Of a stretch of DNA of 19,191 nt, positions 8,328 through 15,448 are shown in pieces. A model generated the notes under the pieces. The model saw only the letters and a list, made by a program, of their open reading frames with translations. It made no database searches and was not told the origin of the DNA. A program made the translations under genes and the position numbers. Positions within the stretch are counted from its first letter, which is position 1. Each line of letters starts with the position of its first letter. Source of the stretch: JBEKZQ01 sp049509675 (GTDB taxonomy: Bacteria; Planctomycetota; Planctomycetia; Pirellulales; Thermoguttaceae). The stretch spans positions 1 to 19,191 of the forward strand of contig JBEKZQ010000072.1 of assembly GCA_049509675.1 (NCBI GenBank), written 5' to 3'.

Positions 8328-9026
8328 GTGTACTACTTTCGATCGTTGCTGCTGGCAGTTGCCGCGGCACTGCTGCCGGTTTCCGTCGGGGGCGAAGAAC
8401 CGCCCCGGCAGAAACCGCCGCCCAACTCCGGGCGGCTGACCGGCGGAAGGGCCTCGATTTCGCTCGTCGAGCAACGCGAGGGCCAACAGACGTTGGTAGT
8501 CGACTATCGCTGGCAGGTCCACGACAAGGCGTCCGTCGAGGTCCGACTGGTGCCGGGCAGGCCGTCGCGCACGTCGACCTACGCCCCGCTGTACTTCTTC
8601 AGCGAGTATTTCAAAGCCAGGAATCGGGAGACGATTTACCACTGTTTCGACCACGCCGCCGAACAGCCGGTGGTGGCCACCTTCAGCAAGGATCGCCTGG
8701 ACTTCGAAATCCTCGCCCAGCGAAACTCGTTGGGCCGACCATCGGTGATGGTCATCGCCGGCGAGGGGGGCAAGAACGCGGACCTCGCCACCATGGGCGT
8801 GTACCTGTTGTTGGACTCCTGGGCCCTGGACGACCACACCTTGACCCTGGACCTGCCCAAGGACCGTTTCTCAAAGCGGGGACAGCTCTATGTCTGGTTC
8901 CTCCGCGGCGACCGCGCCTTGTGGGAGGAATCCGTTTGGTGGCCGGGATCTGAACAAGGCAGCGCGTCCCGAAACACGGGAGAAACGAATCACGAAGCCC
9001 CGAAGAAACGAAACCCCGAAAAATAG
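8328..9026 (+). CDS. Secreted protein of unknown function
   Basis: This gene was not recognised. From the GTG at 8328, preceded by GAGGA with an 8-base spacer, the protein is 232 residues. The N-terminus (YYFRSLLLAVAAALLPVSVGG) is a typical Sec signal peptide with no lipobox cysteine, so export to the periplasm or cell surface is likely. The next 30 residues are proline- and arginine-rich. The central part (about residues 45-205) looks like a compact strand-rich domain, with VVDYRWQVHDKASVEVRLV, YAPLYFFSEYFKARNRETIY, LVLLDSW-like hydrophobic runs and an aromatic end (WEESVWWPG). The tail is basic and low-complexity. The longer frame from 8064 would translate the tandem repeats and is rejected. 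It may belong to a planctomycete-specific family. Confidence 0.7.
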   Translation: MYYFRSLLLAVAAALLPVSVGGEEPPRQKPPPNSGRLTGGRASISLVEQREGQQTLVVDYRWQVHDKASVEVRLVPGRPSRTSTYAPLYFFSEYFKARNRETIYHCFDHAAEQPVVATFSKDRLDFEILAQRNSLGRPSVMVIAGEGGKNADLATMGVYLLLDSWALDDHTLTLDLPKDRFSKRGQLYVWFLRGDRALWEESVWWPGSEQGSASRNTGETNHEAPKKRNPEK

Positions 9027-9464
9027 GCTTTCGTGATTATCCGATTTCCCGCCGGGTGCCACTGGCTTGCCAGTGCGCTTCCCTATCGGTTCTTGCAGCA
9101 GTGAATCGCGGGAAACCTCTGCGCGTGGCCCGTCGGCGCGTACGGAACGTACCCGCCGGGTGCAGAATAGCCGTGGCCGGTTGACCTCTCTTGCGCACCA
9201 TTGCTTTAGCAACTTCTTGCCGCAAGAGCCCTCCCGAAAGAACACGGGCAAGCCCGTGCCACCCGCCGTTCTCTTGCGCAAACGGAGCACGAGTTTTCGG
9301 AGAAGTTGGCCTCACGCAAAGGCGCCAAGACGCGCAAAAAAGGCAGGGACCGGTCGACAGGAATCTGGGTGTGGACAGGAAAATGGATGTCTTGCCGATC
9401 TTCCTGTCCGTTATCTTCTTGTCCTACCGCAGTTCTACCTTCGCGCCTTTGCGTAAGGCATTCG
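9027..9464. other. Convergent gap holding only repeats and palindromes
   Basis: This gap lies between the secreted-protein gene and the convergent hisN. It holds CACTGGC-TT-GCCAGTG (9060-9075), CACGGGC-AA-GCCCGTG (9243-9258) and a nested inverted-repeat structure at 9314-9454. No coding-like frame and no clear rho-independent terminator with a T-run were seen. Confidence 0.75.
9314..9454. repeat. MITE-like segment with 12-bp inverted ends
   Basis: ACGCAAAGGCGC (9314-9325) is exactly complementary to GCGCCTTTGCGT (9443-9454). Inside, GGACAGGAA (9373-9381) pairs with TTCCTGTCC (9401-9409). It has the form of a small nested palindromic element without a gene. No target-site duplication was recognised. 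Confidence 0.5.
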
Positions 9465-10280
9465 TCACGCCCACCGCGCGCCGTCTTCCTCGCTGATGTC
9501 CCGCAGGACTTCGTCCAAAACCAGGCCGTTGGTGGCGATCGCCTGGCCGGAATGGATCGTGCGCCGGCCCTGCCAGTCGGTAAACGTGCCGCCGGCCTCC
9601 TCCAGGATCGGCAATAGCGGGCCGAGGTCCCACAGCGAAACCACCGGATCGACCATCACTTCGGCGCGGCCTGTGGCCACCAGCAGATAGCCGTAGCAGT
9701 CGCCCCAGGTCCGCGTCAGCGCGGCCGAGGCTTGCAACCGCTGGTACACCGCAGTGCAGCCGATCTCGTCGAAGGTCTTTACGGCGGTGGTCACGAAGAG
9801 CCCTTGGGCCAAAGGGCTGCGCCGCGAGACGCGCGCAGGCTGCCGCGGATCGTCGCCCCGCACGCTCCAGGCCCCGTGCCCCTTGGCGGCATAAACCAGC
9901 TCGTGCAAGGCCGGCATCAAGATGACGCCGGCCACCGGCTCGCCGTCATGCTCCACGCCGACCAGCGTGCCATAGAGGGGCACCCCGTGGATGAACGATT
10001 TCGTGCCGTCGATCGGGTCGATGATCCAGCGGAAACCGCTGCTGCCGTCGCGGGCCGGCATCTCCTCGCCCACGATGGCGTCGTCCGCATAGGCCCCGCT
10101 GATCCGGCGACGCAGATGTTCCTCGCTCCGGCGGTCGGCAACGGTGACCGGCGAGTCGTCGGCCTTCCGTTGGACCTCGAGATCCGGGCGGCCGAAGTAT
10201 TCCAGCGTGATCGCCCCCGCCTCGCGGGCGGCCGTGACGGCCAGTTCCAGTCGGCCCAGTAGCGGATCGGAACCTGCCAT
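9465..10280 (-). CDS. hisN: Histidinol-phosphatase / inositol monophosphatase family protein
   Basis: The 271-residue protein is of the Mg2+-dependent inositol monophosphatase fold. It carries the metal-binding set IVGEEM (Glu72, Glu73), WIIDPIDGTKSFIHGVP (Asp88, Asp91) and SLWDLGPLLPILEEAGG (Asp218). The wording PIDGTKSFIHGVPLYGTLVG is that of the HisN-type subgroup, which dephosphorylates histidinol phosphate in histidine synthesis. Inositol- or PAP-phosphatase activity cannot be fully excluded. The ATG at 10280 is preceded by AGGTGG. It starts 7 bases after the lspA stop and is the last gene of the dksA-lspA-hisN operon. A longer frame to 10781 only shadows lspA. Confidence 0.88.
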   Translation of the reverse strand: MAGSDPLLGRLELAVTAAREAGAITLEYFGRPDLEVQRKADDSPVTVADRRSEEHLRRRISGAYADDAIVGEEMPARDGSSGFRWIIDPIDGTKSFIHGVPLYGTLVGVEHDGEPVAGVILMPALHELVYAAKGHGAWSVRGDDPRQPARVSRRSPLAQGLFVTTAVKTFDEIGCTAVYQRLQASAALTRTWGDCYGYLLVATGRAEVMVDPVVSLWDLGPLLPILEEAGGTFTDWQGRRTIHSGQAIATNGLVLDEVLRDISEEDGARWA

Positions 10281-10287
10281 CTGCCAC

Positions 10288-10839
10288 CTACTTGTTCCGA
10301 AAGGCGTGCCACACCAACAAGATGGCCCCGCACACCAACAGGCTGTCGGCGATATTAAAGTTCGGCCAATTCCAGTGGTGCAGGTCTGTGCCGAAGCGGA
10401 CCAGGATCCAGTCCCGCACCGCATAGACCGGATCGCCGGCCCGGTGCAGCGGACCGCTGTAGTTCCAACGCAAGCCGGGCAGGCCCAGCCGGTCGTAGAG
10501 GTTCCCAAAGATGCCTGCCGCAACGCAGCCCAGGGCCCCGGTGAGCCAGCCGTCCCGGGCGGCGCCGGTGATGAACAGCAACCACAGAATGAACAGCCCG
10601 GCCAGTACCGAGAGGGTCGCGAACAGGGGCACCCACCCCTGGCCCAGGCCGAACAAGGCCCCCTCGTTGAGACTGGTCTGCAGGCCGATTGCGCCCTTGA
10701 CGAGCCACCATGCGTCGCCGTTGTACCGCGGCATCCCCAGCCAGCCGAACACCCAGTGCTTGCTGGCCAGGTCGGCGGCAAGGCCCCCCAAGCTCAGGGT
10801 GAAGAACAGGAGATAACGGCTTGCGGGAACCGCCTTCAT
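10288..10839 (-). CDS. lspA: Lipoprotein signal peptidase (signal peptidase II)
   Basis: LspA is an inner-membrane aspartyl protease that cuts the signal peptide from prolipoproteins after lipidation. The 183-residue protein has four hydrophobic segments. They are the N-terminal YLLFFTLSLGGLAADLASK, one after QGWVPLFATL, one around TGALGCVAAGIFG, and the C-terminal SLLVCGAILLVWHAF. The two catalytic aspartates are in FGNLYDRLG (Asp116) and NFNIADS (Asp165). The TSLNEGALFG block is also conserved. The loop between the aspartates is longer than in enterobacterial LspA. It starts 29 bases after the dksA-type gene and ends 7 bases before hisN. Confidence 0.94.
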   Translation of the reverse strand: MKAVPASRYLLFFTLSLGGLAADLASKHWVFGWLGMPRYNGDAWWLVKGAIGLQTSLNEGALFGLGQGWVPLFATLSVLAGLFILWLLFITGAARDGWLTGALGCVAAGIFGNLYDRLGLPGLRWNYSGPLHRAGDPVYAVRDWILVRFGTDLHHWNWPNFNIADSLLVCGAILLVWHAFRNK

Positions 10840-10868
10840 GGCCGAAAAGCTTCCGTAGCTGGCTTATC

Positions 10869-11240
10869 TTAGCTGCCCTCTTGTTGCGAGGCGCACTTCA
10901 CGCACAACGTGGCGTAGGGGATCGCGGTCAGCCGGGTTTTGGGAATCTTCACGCCGCACTCTTCGCACTTGCCGTAGCTGCCTTCCTCGATCCGCTCCAA
11001 CGAGGCCTCGATCTTCTCCAATGCCGCGCCGTCGGTTTCCATCAGGCTCAACGTGAATTCCTGCTCGTAATTATCGCTGCCGATGTCCGCCATGTGAATA
11101 GGCATGCGAGACAAGTCGCCATTGGCTTCCGAGCGGTTCTTTTTCAGGGCGGCGTCGGCCATGCCGTTCACGTCTCCCCGCAATCGCGCCCGCAAGGCAA
11201 GAAGTCGTTCCTTGTAAATCTTGGTCTCAGATGAGTTCAT
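10869..11240 (-). CDS. TraR/DksA-family zinc-finger transcription regulator
   Basis: The 123-residue protein has an N-terminal coiled-coil region rich in K/R/E and a C-terminal four-cysteine zinc finger: KCEECGVKIPKTRLTAIPYA, then LCVKC (Cys92, Cys95, Cys113, Cys116). DksA proteins insert the coiled coil into the RNA polymerase secondary channel and modulate rRNA and stress promoters, often with ppGpp. Here the tip region reads MADIGSDNYEQEF, and the D-x2-D spacing of E. coli DksA (DPVD) is not seen. Activity like DksA therefore cannot be assumed, and it may be one of the smaller TraR/YteA-type members. The ATG at 11240 has a GGAGAGAAG Shine-Dalgarno. It is the first gene of a probable operon with lspA and hisN. 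Confidence 0.88.
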   Translation of the reverse strand: MNSSETKIYKERLLALRARLRGDVNGMADAALKKNRSEANGDLSRMPIHMADIGSDNYEQEFTLSLMETDGAALEKIEASLERIEEGSYGKCEECGVKIPKTRLTAIPYATLCVKCASQQEGS

Positions 11241-11552
11241 CGAATCTTCTCTCCGTGCGAGACTGGATACTCGGTTTGGCCTCAGTCACACCCTCACAGA
11301 CTGTCAATTCTAAACCGGCCTGAAAATGTTGTCAAACAGCGGCAATTCCTGCGGGCGGCCAATGTTTTCCGGCAAGGTACAGGGCTCCTTCCGGTTCTTG
11401 GTGTAATGGCCGTGGAATTCAGCCGTAGAATGCCTCCCCGTTGCTGCGTTACTACAAACGGACCATTATGGGGGAGCCTTGCTGCGCCGGCGGCCGCATT
11501 CTAAATTATCTACTGGAGACCTTACGCACTCCTGCCACGAGCGAGAACGATC
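11241..11552. other. Divergent regulatory region between dksA-type gene and thrC
   Basis: This gap holds the dksA-side promoter at 11307-11335. Toward thrC there is a TAGAAT at 11426-11431 with no good -35 partner, a GGAG at 11515-11518, and an in-frame TAA at 11502-11504. No T-box, threonine-rich leader peptide or other attenuator was recognised. Confidence 0.6.
11307..11335 (-). promoter_or_regulatory. Strong sigma-70-type promoter for dksA-lspA-hisN
   Basis: On the minus strand a perfect TTGACA (11335-11330) is followed by exactly 17 bases and TAGAAT (11312-11307, five of six matches to TATAAT). It lies about 65 bases upstream of the ATG at 11240, giving a leader of roughly 60 bases. Confidence 0.7.
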
Positions 11553-12977
11553 ATTTCCGACACCGACCCCGCCTTTCAGCAGTGTATCTCGCCCGCTTGC
11601 GGGGCGACCTACCCGATCGACGATGTCCGCGTGGCCTGCGGCCGCTGCGGCGGCCTGCTGGACGTGGCCTACGACTGGTCCCGGCTGAGCGTGCCGAAGT
11701 CGCTCTCGGCCTTCGAGGAGCAATGGGCCCGCCGTAGCGACCCGCACTGCTTCAGCGGCGTGTGGCGGTTTCACGCATTGCTGCCGTTCATCCCGCGCCC
11801 GCAATGCGTCACCGTGGGCGAAGGGCAGACGCTTTTGCACGCTTCGCCGGGCGTGGCCGACTATGTCGGACTCGCCGGGGGTCGGCTCTACCTTCAGTAT
11901 GAAGGGATGAACCCGTCGGGCAGCTTCAAGGATAACGGCATGTCGGCGGCCTTCAGCCACGCCCGCTTCGTGGGCGCCCGCCGGGCCGCCTGCGCCTCCA
12001 CCGGCAACACCAGCGCCTCGCTGGCTCTGTATTGCAGTGTCACCCGGTTGATGAAGGGGATCATCTTCATCGGTTCCGGCAAGATATCCTACGGGAAACT
12101 TTCTCAGGCCCTGGACTACGGCGCGCTGACCGTGCAGATCCACGGCGATTTCGACGACGCCATGGCCCGCGTCCAGGAAGTCAGCAAGCAACTGGGCATC
12201 TACCTGGTCAACAGCGTGAACCCCTTCCGCCTGGAAGGCCAGAAGACCATCATGTACCGCGTGCTGGAGGCCCTCGGCTGGGAAGTGCCCGACTGGATCA
12301 TCGTGCCGGGCGGAAACCTGGGCAACTCCAGCGCCTTCGGCAAGGCATTTAACGAACTGTGTCAACTGGGCCTCATCCCCCGCCCGCCGCGGCTGGCGGT
12401 GATCAATGCCGCCGGGGCCAACACACTCTACGAGTTGTACGAGAAACGGGGCCTTCGCTGGAACAACGGAGAATTGGACACGGCGGCGGTCCAGCGCTAT
12501 TACGACGAAATGGACGCCCGGCACCGCCGGGCCTCGACCATTGCCAGCGCTATCGAGATCAATCGGCCCGTGAACCTGACCAAGTGCCTGCGGGCGCTGG
12601 ACTGGTGCCGCGGCGTAGTGCGGCAAGTCACCGATCAGGAGATTTTGGATGCCAAGGCCCGGGTCGGCGGCAGCGGCTTCGGCTGCGAGCCGGCCAGCGC
12701 CGCCAGCGTGGCCGGCGCCCGAAAACTGATTGCCGAAGGCCTGATCCACCCGAACGAGCGCGTGGTCTGCATCCTCACCGGACATCAGCTCAAGGATCCG
12801 ACCGCCACGGTGGCCTATCACGGCAGCGATGCGGAGCAGTTCCAGAAGGTGTTGGGGTCGCGCGGGGTGCTCACGGCCGAGTTTGCCAATCGCGCCGTAG
12901 TCGTCGAGAACGATCTGGACCAGATCATCGCCGCGATTGAAAGACCAGTCCCCTCTCCCCCGGCGGGAGAGGGCTAG
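11553..12977 (+). CDS. thrC: Threonine synthase
   Basis: Threonine synthase is the PLP enzyme that makes threonine from O-phosphohomoserine. Blocks seen: an N-terminal zinc ribbon (QCISPACGATYPIDDV, then ACGRCGGLLDVAYD), the PLP lysine in GMNPSGSFKDNGM (about residue 126), ACASTGNTSASLALY, the phosphate loop VPGGNLGNSSAFGKAF, and a C-terminal LTGHQLKDP. The frame is open back to a TAA at 11502, but the first ATG, GTG or TTG is the GTG at 11631, which would remove the first zinc cysteines. The listed start is the ATT at 11553, giving MSDTDPAFQQC. ATC at 11550 or CTG at 11532 are alternatives, and an assembly error is possible. The last residues (RPVPSPPAGEG) and the TAG stop come from a REP-like element. 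dapB follows about 97 bases later on the same strand. Confidence 0.9.
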   Translation: MSDTDPAFQQCISPACGATYPIDDVRVACGRCGGLLDVAYDWSRLSVPKSLSAFEEQWARRSDPHCFSGVWRFHALLPFIPRPQCVTVGEGQTLLHASPGVADYVGLAGGRLYLQYEGMNPSGSFKDNGMSAAFSHARFVGARRAACASTGNTSASLALYCSVTRLMKGIIFIGSGKISYGKLSQALDYGALTVQIHGDFDDAMARVQEVSKQLGIYLVNSVNPFRLEGQKTIMYRVLEALGWEVPDWIIVPGGNLGNSSAFGKAFNELCQLGLIPRPPRLAVINAAGANTLYELYEKRGLRWNNGELDTAAVQRYYDEMDARHRRASTIASAIEINRPVNLTKCLRALDWCRGVVRQVTDQEILDAKARVGGSGFGCEPASAASVAGARKLIAEGLIHPNERVVCILTGHQLKDPTATVAYHGSDAEQFQKVLGSRGVLTAEFANRAVVVENDLDQIIAAIERPVPSPPAGEG

Positions 12978-13060
12978 GGTGAGGGGGATGAATTGCCGAT
13001 GGATCAACCGTTCTAACACAACCCCTCACCCCCGACCCCTCTCCCGCAAGGGGCGAGGGG
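12951..13060. repeat. Second inverted pair of REP-like elements (BIME-like)
   Basis: The left copy has stem CCCTCTCCC-CCGGC-GGGAGAGGG (12951-12973) and tail CTAGGGTGAGGGGG (12974-12987). The right copy is inverted: tail complement CCCCTCACCCCCGA (13022-13035), then stem CCCTCTCCC-GCAAG-GGGCGAGGG (13037-13059). The left copy overlaps the end of thrC and includes its TAG. The right copy supplies the purine-rich stretch before dapB. The geometry is the same as in the pair at 2037-2151. Confidence 0.87.
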
Positions 13061-13073
13061 AGAAAGAGCCAGC

Positions 13074-13874
13074 ATGACTCCCATCCGCATCGCTATTCAC
13101 GGGGCGGCCGGCCGCATGGGCCGGCGGCTGGTGGCCCTGGCCGCCGCCGATCCGCAATTGCAATTGGTGGCTGCCGTGGAATCGGCCGGCCATCCACTCT
13201 TGGGTCAAGATGCCGGCGCCCTGGCCGGCGTCGGGCCGCTGGGTATTTCGCTCGCGGAAACCCTGCCCGCCGGCGCCCAGGTGGTGGTCGATTTTTCCGT
13301 GCCGGCCGCGGCCGTTGCCATTTTGGAGACCTGCCGCCGGCAGGGCGTGGCCCTGGTGCTGGCCACCACCGGTTTAAGCGGCGACCAGCACGTTCTGCTC
13401 CGCGCCGCGGCCGGCGAGATCCCGCTCTTGTGGTCGCCCAATATGAGCCTGGCCGTCAACCTGACCATGAAGCTCTGTGAAGTGGCCGCGCGGGCCTTGG
13501 CCGACAAGGATGCCGACGTGGAGATCCTGGAGCGGCATCATCGCTTCAAAGAAGACGCGCCCAGCGGCACGGCCCTGAAGTTCGGCCAAACAATCGCCGG
13601 CGTAATGGGCCAAACCGCCGACCGTCACGGCCGCGAGGGTCGTCCCGGCCAGCGGCCGCACGGCGAGATCGGCTATCATGCCATTCGCGTGGGCGACAAC
13701 CCGGGCGAACACACCATCGTTTTCGGCATGTTGGGCGAGACGATCGAATTGACGGTGCGGGCCAGCAGTCGCGATTGCTACGCCCAGGGCGCGCTGGCCG
13801 CCGCGAAGTTTCTCGTCGGGCGCATGCCCGGCCTCTACGGCATGGAGGACGTTCTGGGGTTAACGGCCGAGTGA
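13074..13874 (+). CDS. dapB: 4-hydroxy-tetrahydrodipicolinate reductase (DapB)
   Basis: DapB reduces the dihydrodipicolinate precursor with NAD(P)H on the route to diaminopimelate and lysine. The 266-residue protein starts with the dinucleotide fold IRIAIHGAAGRMGRRLV and continues with VVVDFSVP, LATTGLS and WSPNMSLAVNL. The catalytic block is EILERHHRFKEDAPSGTAL. The end (GLYGMEDVLGL) is the usual family C-terminus. The ATG at 13074 is preceded by GGGGAGA (13057-13063), which is the outer arm of a REP-like hairpin. thrC lies upstream on the same strand, so the two aspartate-family genes are probably co-transcribed through the inverted repeat pair. A SUMF1-type gene converges from the right. 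Confidence 0.95.
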   Translation: MTPIRIAIHGAAGRMGRRLVALAAADPQLQLVAAVESAGHPLLGQDAGALAGVGPLGISLAETLPAGAQVVVDFSVPAAAVAILETCRRQGVALVLATTGLSGDQHVLLRAAAGEIPLLWSPNMSLAVNLTMKLCEVAARALADKDADVEILERHHRFKEDAPSGTALKFGQTIAGVMGQTADRHGREGRPGQRPHGEIGYHAIRVGDNPGEHTIVFGMLGETIELTVRASSRDCYAQGALAAAKFLVGRMPGLYGMEDVLGLTAE

Positions 13875-14102
13875 AAGGGGTAAAACAATCATGGCTCTTC
13901 CGTTTCTAGGTGCGAACCCAGCATTTTGCGGATAGCACGAGTCCCCTTGCAATCGCGTCCCGCCCGGTCCCAGCGTCAGCCGAGGCCAGACACAGACAGG
14001 CCACAAGCCCGCAGCCGGACTCATCGCCTGCCTGGTGGTCGGCCTCGGCCGCGCCTTTCGGCAGGCTACATTCTCGGTCGCGTAGCGACGAAGGAACGAG
14101 GA

Positions 14103-15107
14103 TTAGGCGTTCCGGCGTAGTCTCCAGATTCCAAACGCCAACGCGCCCGCAAGCAGCATGGCGATTCCACCGGGCTCAGGGCTCGCTGCGCTACTTGCAA
14201 CACGAAAACCTACGTCGCTGCCCTCGTACGTCGGGTCGAGGTCGTCGCGGATGTACGAGGCCAGGTCGTTGGAGTAGAGGCCCCACGACCCGCCACGCAA
14301 ACCCCGCGACGAACCGGTGACGTTCGCCTCGTTCCATTGAAAGAGATCGCCGCCTTGGTCGTACGTCCCATAGGGCCCGGGAGATTGCGAAAATGCCCCG
14401 ACTGGCGTAAGAATGTTTGTCGGGTCGGTGTAGCCGCCATTTCCCGTGCCGTAGGCATCGTAGAAGTTGGCATGGTTGCCCGTGTCAGGCAACGTGTTGA
14501 TGGGGGCCGTATTGCTCTTCGTCGGATAGGTCCAATAACCCGCGCCGGTGTTACCCCCATTGTAGTAGTCAGCCTTATACCATTCGTTTTCCGTGGGGAT
14601 GAAATAGGTAGCACCGGTGTTGCGGGTTTCCGTCATATAATTCGTGGTGTCGCCGTTGAGCGTGTAGGCCCCGGTTTCCGTCGTGCCGTTCCCCTCAGGC
14701 GCATTTGGCTGACCATTTTGCAGCCAGTTGCAGAGGCGGGCCGCATCGCCCCATGAGACGTAGTTGACCGGGAAACTGCCGTTCCTGGTGGTCGCGTAGC
14801 TATAAGTGCCCGAACTGAGGGACTGAGAAATGCCGCAACCATACGACGTATCCGTTGCCATTTTCGAGTTGTATAAACCGCATGGGTCGCCCGACTTGGC
14901 CACGGCATTAAGGAAAGCGGCGTACTGCGAAGTCGTCACGTCGTACTTACCCATCTGGAAGGTATAGCCGACCCCACCGTAGCCGTTCGTATCGGCCGCG
15001 TTGCCCGGATCGCCCACAGTCACCATCGCCATAGTGATCGTGCTGGCCTGCGCGGCCACCACGCTGGCGGCCGCCACGGCCACCGCCAGGATCATCATGT
15101 ACTTCAT
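14103..15107 (-). CDS. SUMF1/FGE-like domain protein with PEP-CTERM anchor
   Basis: The 334-residue exported protein starts with a signal peptide (MKYMMILAVAVAAASVVAAQ). The body has the formylglycine-generating-enzyme fold blocks: YTFQMGKYDVTTSQYAAFLN, PVNYVSWGDAARLCNWL, ATYFIPTENEWYKADYY, YDQGGDLFQWNE, LRGGSWGLYSND and SDVGFRVAS. The cysteines that true sulfatase activators carry after GGS(W/Y) are absent, so oxidation of sulfatase cysteines is unlikely and a binding or structural role is more probable. Residues 309-334 are a PEP-CTERM-like sorting signal (SPEPGG, a hydrophobic run, then RLRR), expected to be processed by an exosortase. The mature part is rich in Asn, Gly, Thr and Tyr. The ATG at 15107 has a GAGGG Shine-Dalgarno. 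Sampled G+C is near 50%, lower than its neighbours. Confidence 0.85.
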   Translation of the reverse strand: MKYMMILAVAVAAASVVAAQASTITMAMVTVGDPGNAADTNGYGGVGYTFQMGKYDVTTSQYAAFLNAVAKSGDPCGLYNSKMATDTSYGCGISQSLSSGTYSYATTRNGSFPVNYVSWGDAARLCNWLQNGQPNAPEGNGTTETGAYTLNGDTTNYMTETRNTGATYFIPTENEWYKADYYNGGNTGAGYWTYPTKSNTAPINTLPDTGNHANFYDAYGTGNGGYTDPTNILTPVGAFSQSPGPYGTYDQGGDLFQWNEANVTGSSRGLRGGSWGLYSNDLASYIRDDLDPTYEGSDVGFRVASSAASPEPGGIAMLLAGALAFGIWRLRRNA

Positions 15108-15130
15108 CGTTGTTTCCCTCTCTTATTACC

Positions 15131-15187
15131 GTAGGACGGATTGCCAATCCGTCCCCGGAAAACGGACGGATTGGCAATCCGTCCTAC
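15131..15187. repeat. Perfect 24-bp inverted repeat, 9-base loop
   Basis: The arms at 15131-15154 and 15164-15187 are exactly complementary. Each arm is also nearly palindromic by itself (GGACGGATTG, one base, CAATCCGTCC). It sits about 20 bases upstream of the start of the SUMF1/PEP-CTERM gene. Confidence 0.9.
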
Positions 15188-15193
15188 AGCCTA

Positions 15194-15251
15194 TCGTACT
15201 CATCTCGCTGGAGCGAGATGTCAGACCTCTCGCGGAGCGAGGGGAGTACGA
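15194..15251. repeat. Compound palindrome with two inner hairpins
   Basis: The outer arms TCGTACTC (15194-15201) and GAGTACGA (15244-15251) enclose two hairpins. One is CATCTCGCT-GG-AGCGAGATG (15201-15220). The other is CCTCTCGC-GGA-GCGAGGGG (15226-15244), which has one mismatch. It could fold as a cruciform or three-way junction. Confidence 0.75.
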
Positions 15252-15448
15252 TTCCCCGATTCTTAGTATATCCCAACGCTACAAACCTGTCTGTGGAGCA
15301 TCTATGGAGCGAAGCCAAGAATTTTGGCAGCCAGGCAAAAAATGCCAAGAAAACCACCAAAAAGGGGGGCGTTACGCGGCAGGACGAAGCTTCTTTGCCG
15401 GGTCGCCATGCAAGACCAGAGCGCTAATCGTCACCGGTTCCCAGTCCC

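Noticed and set aside
13875..14102. tRNA or small RNA gene
   Set aside because: No cloverleaf, CCA end or convincing conserved fold could be drawn; only short palindromes are present.
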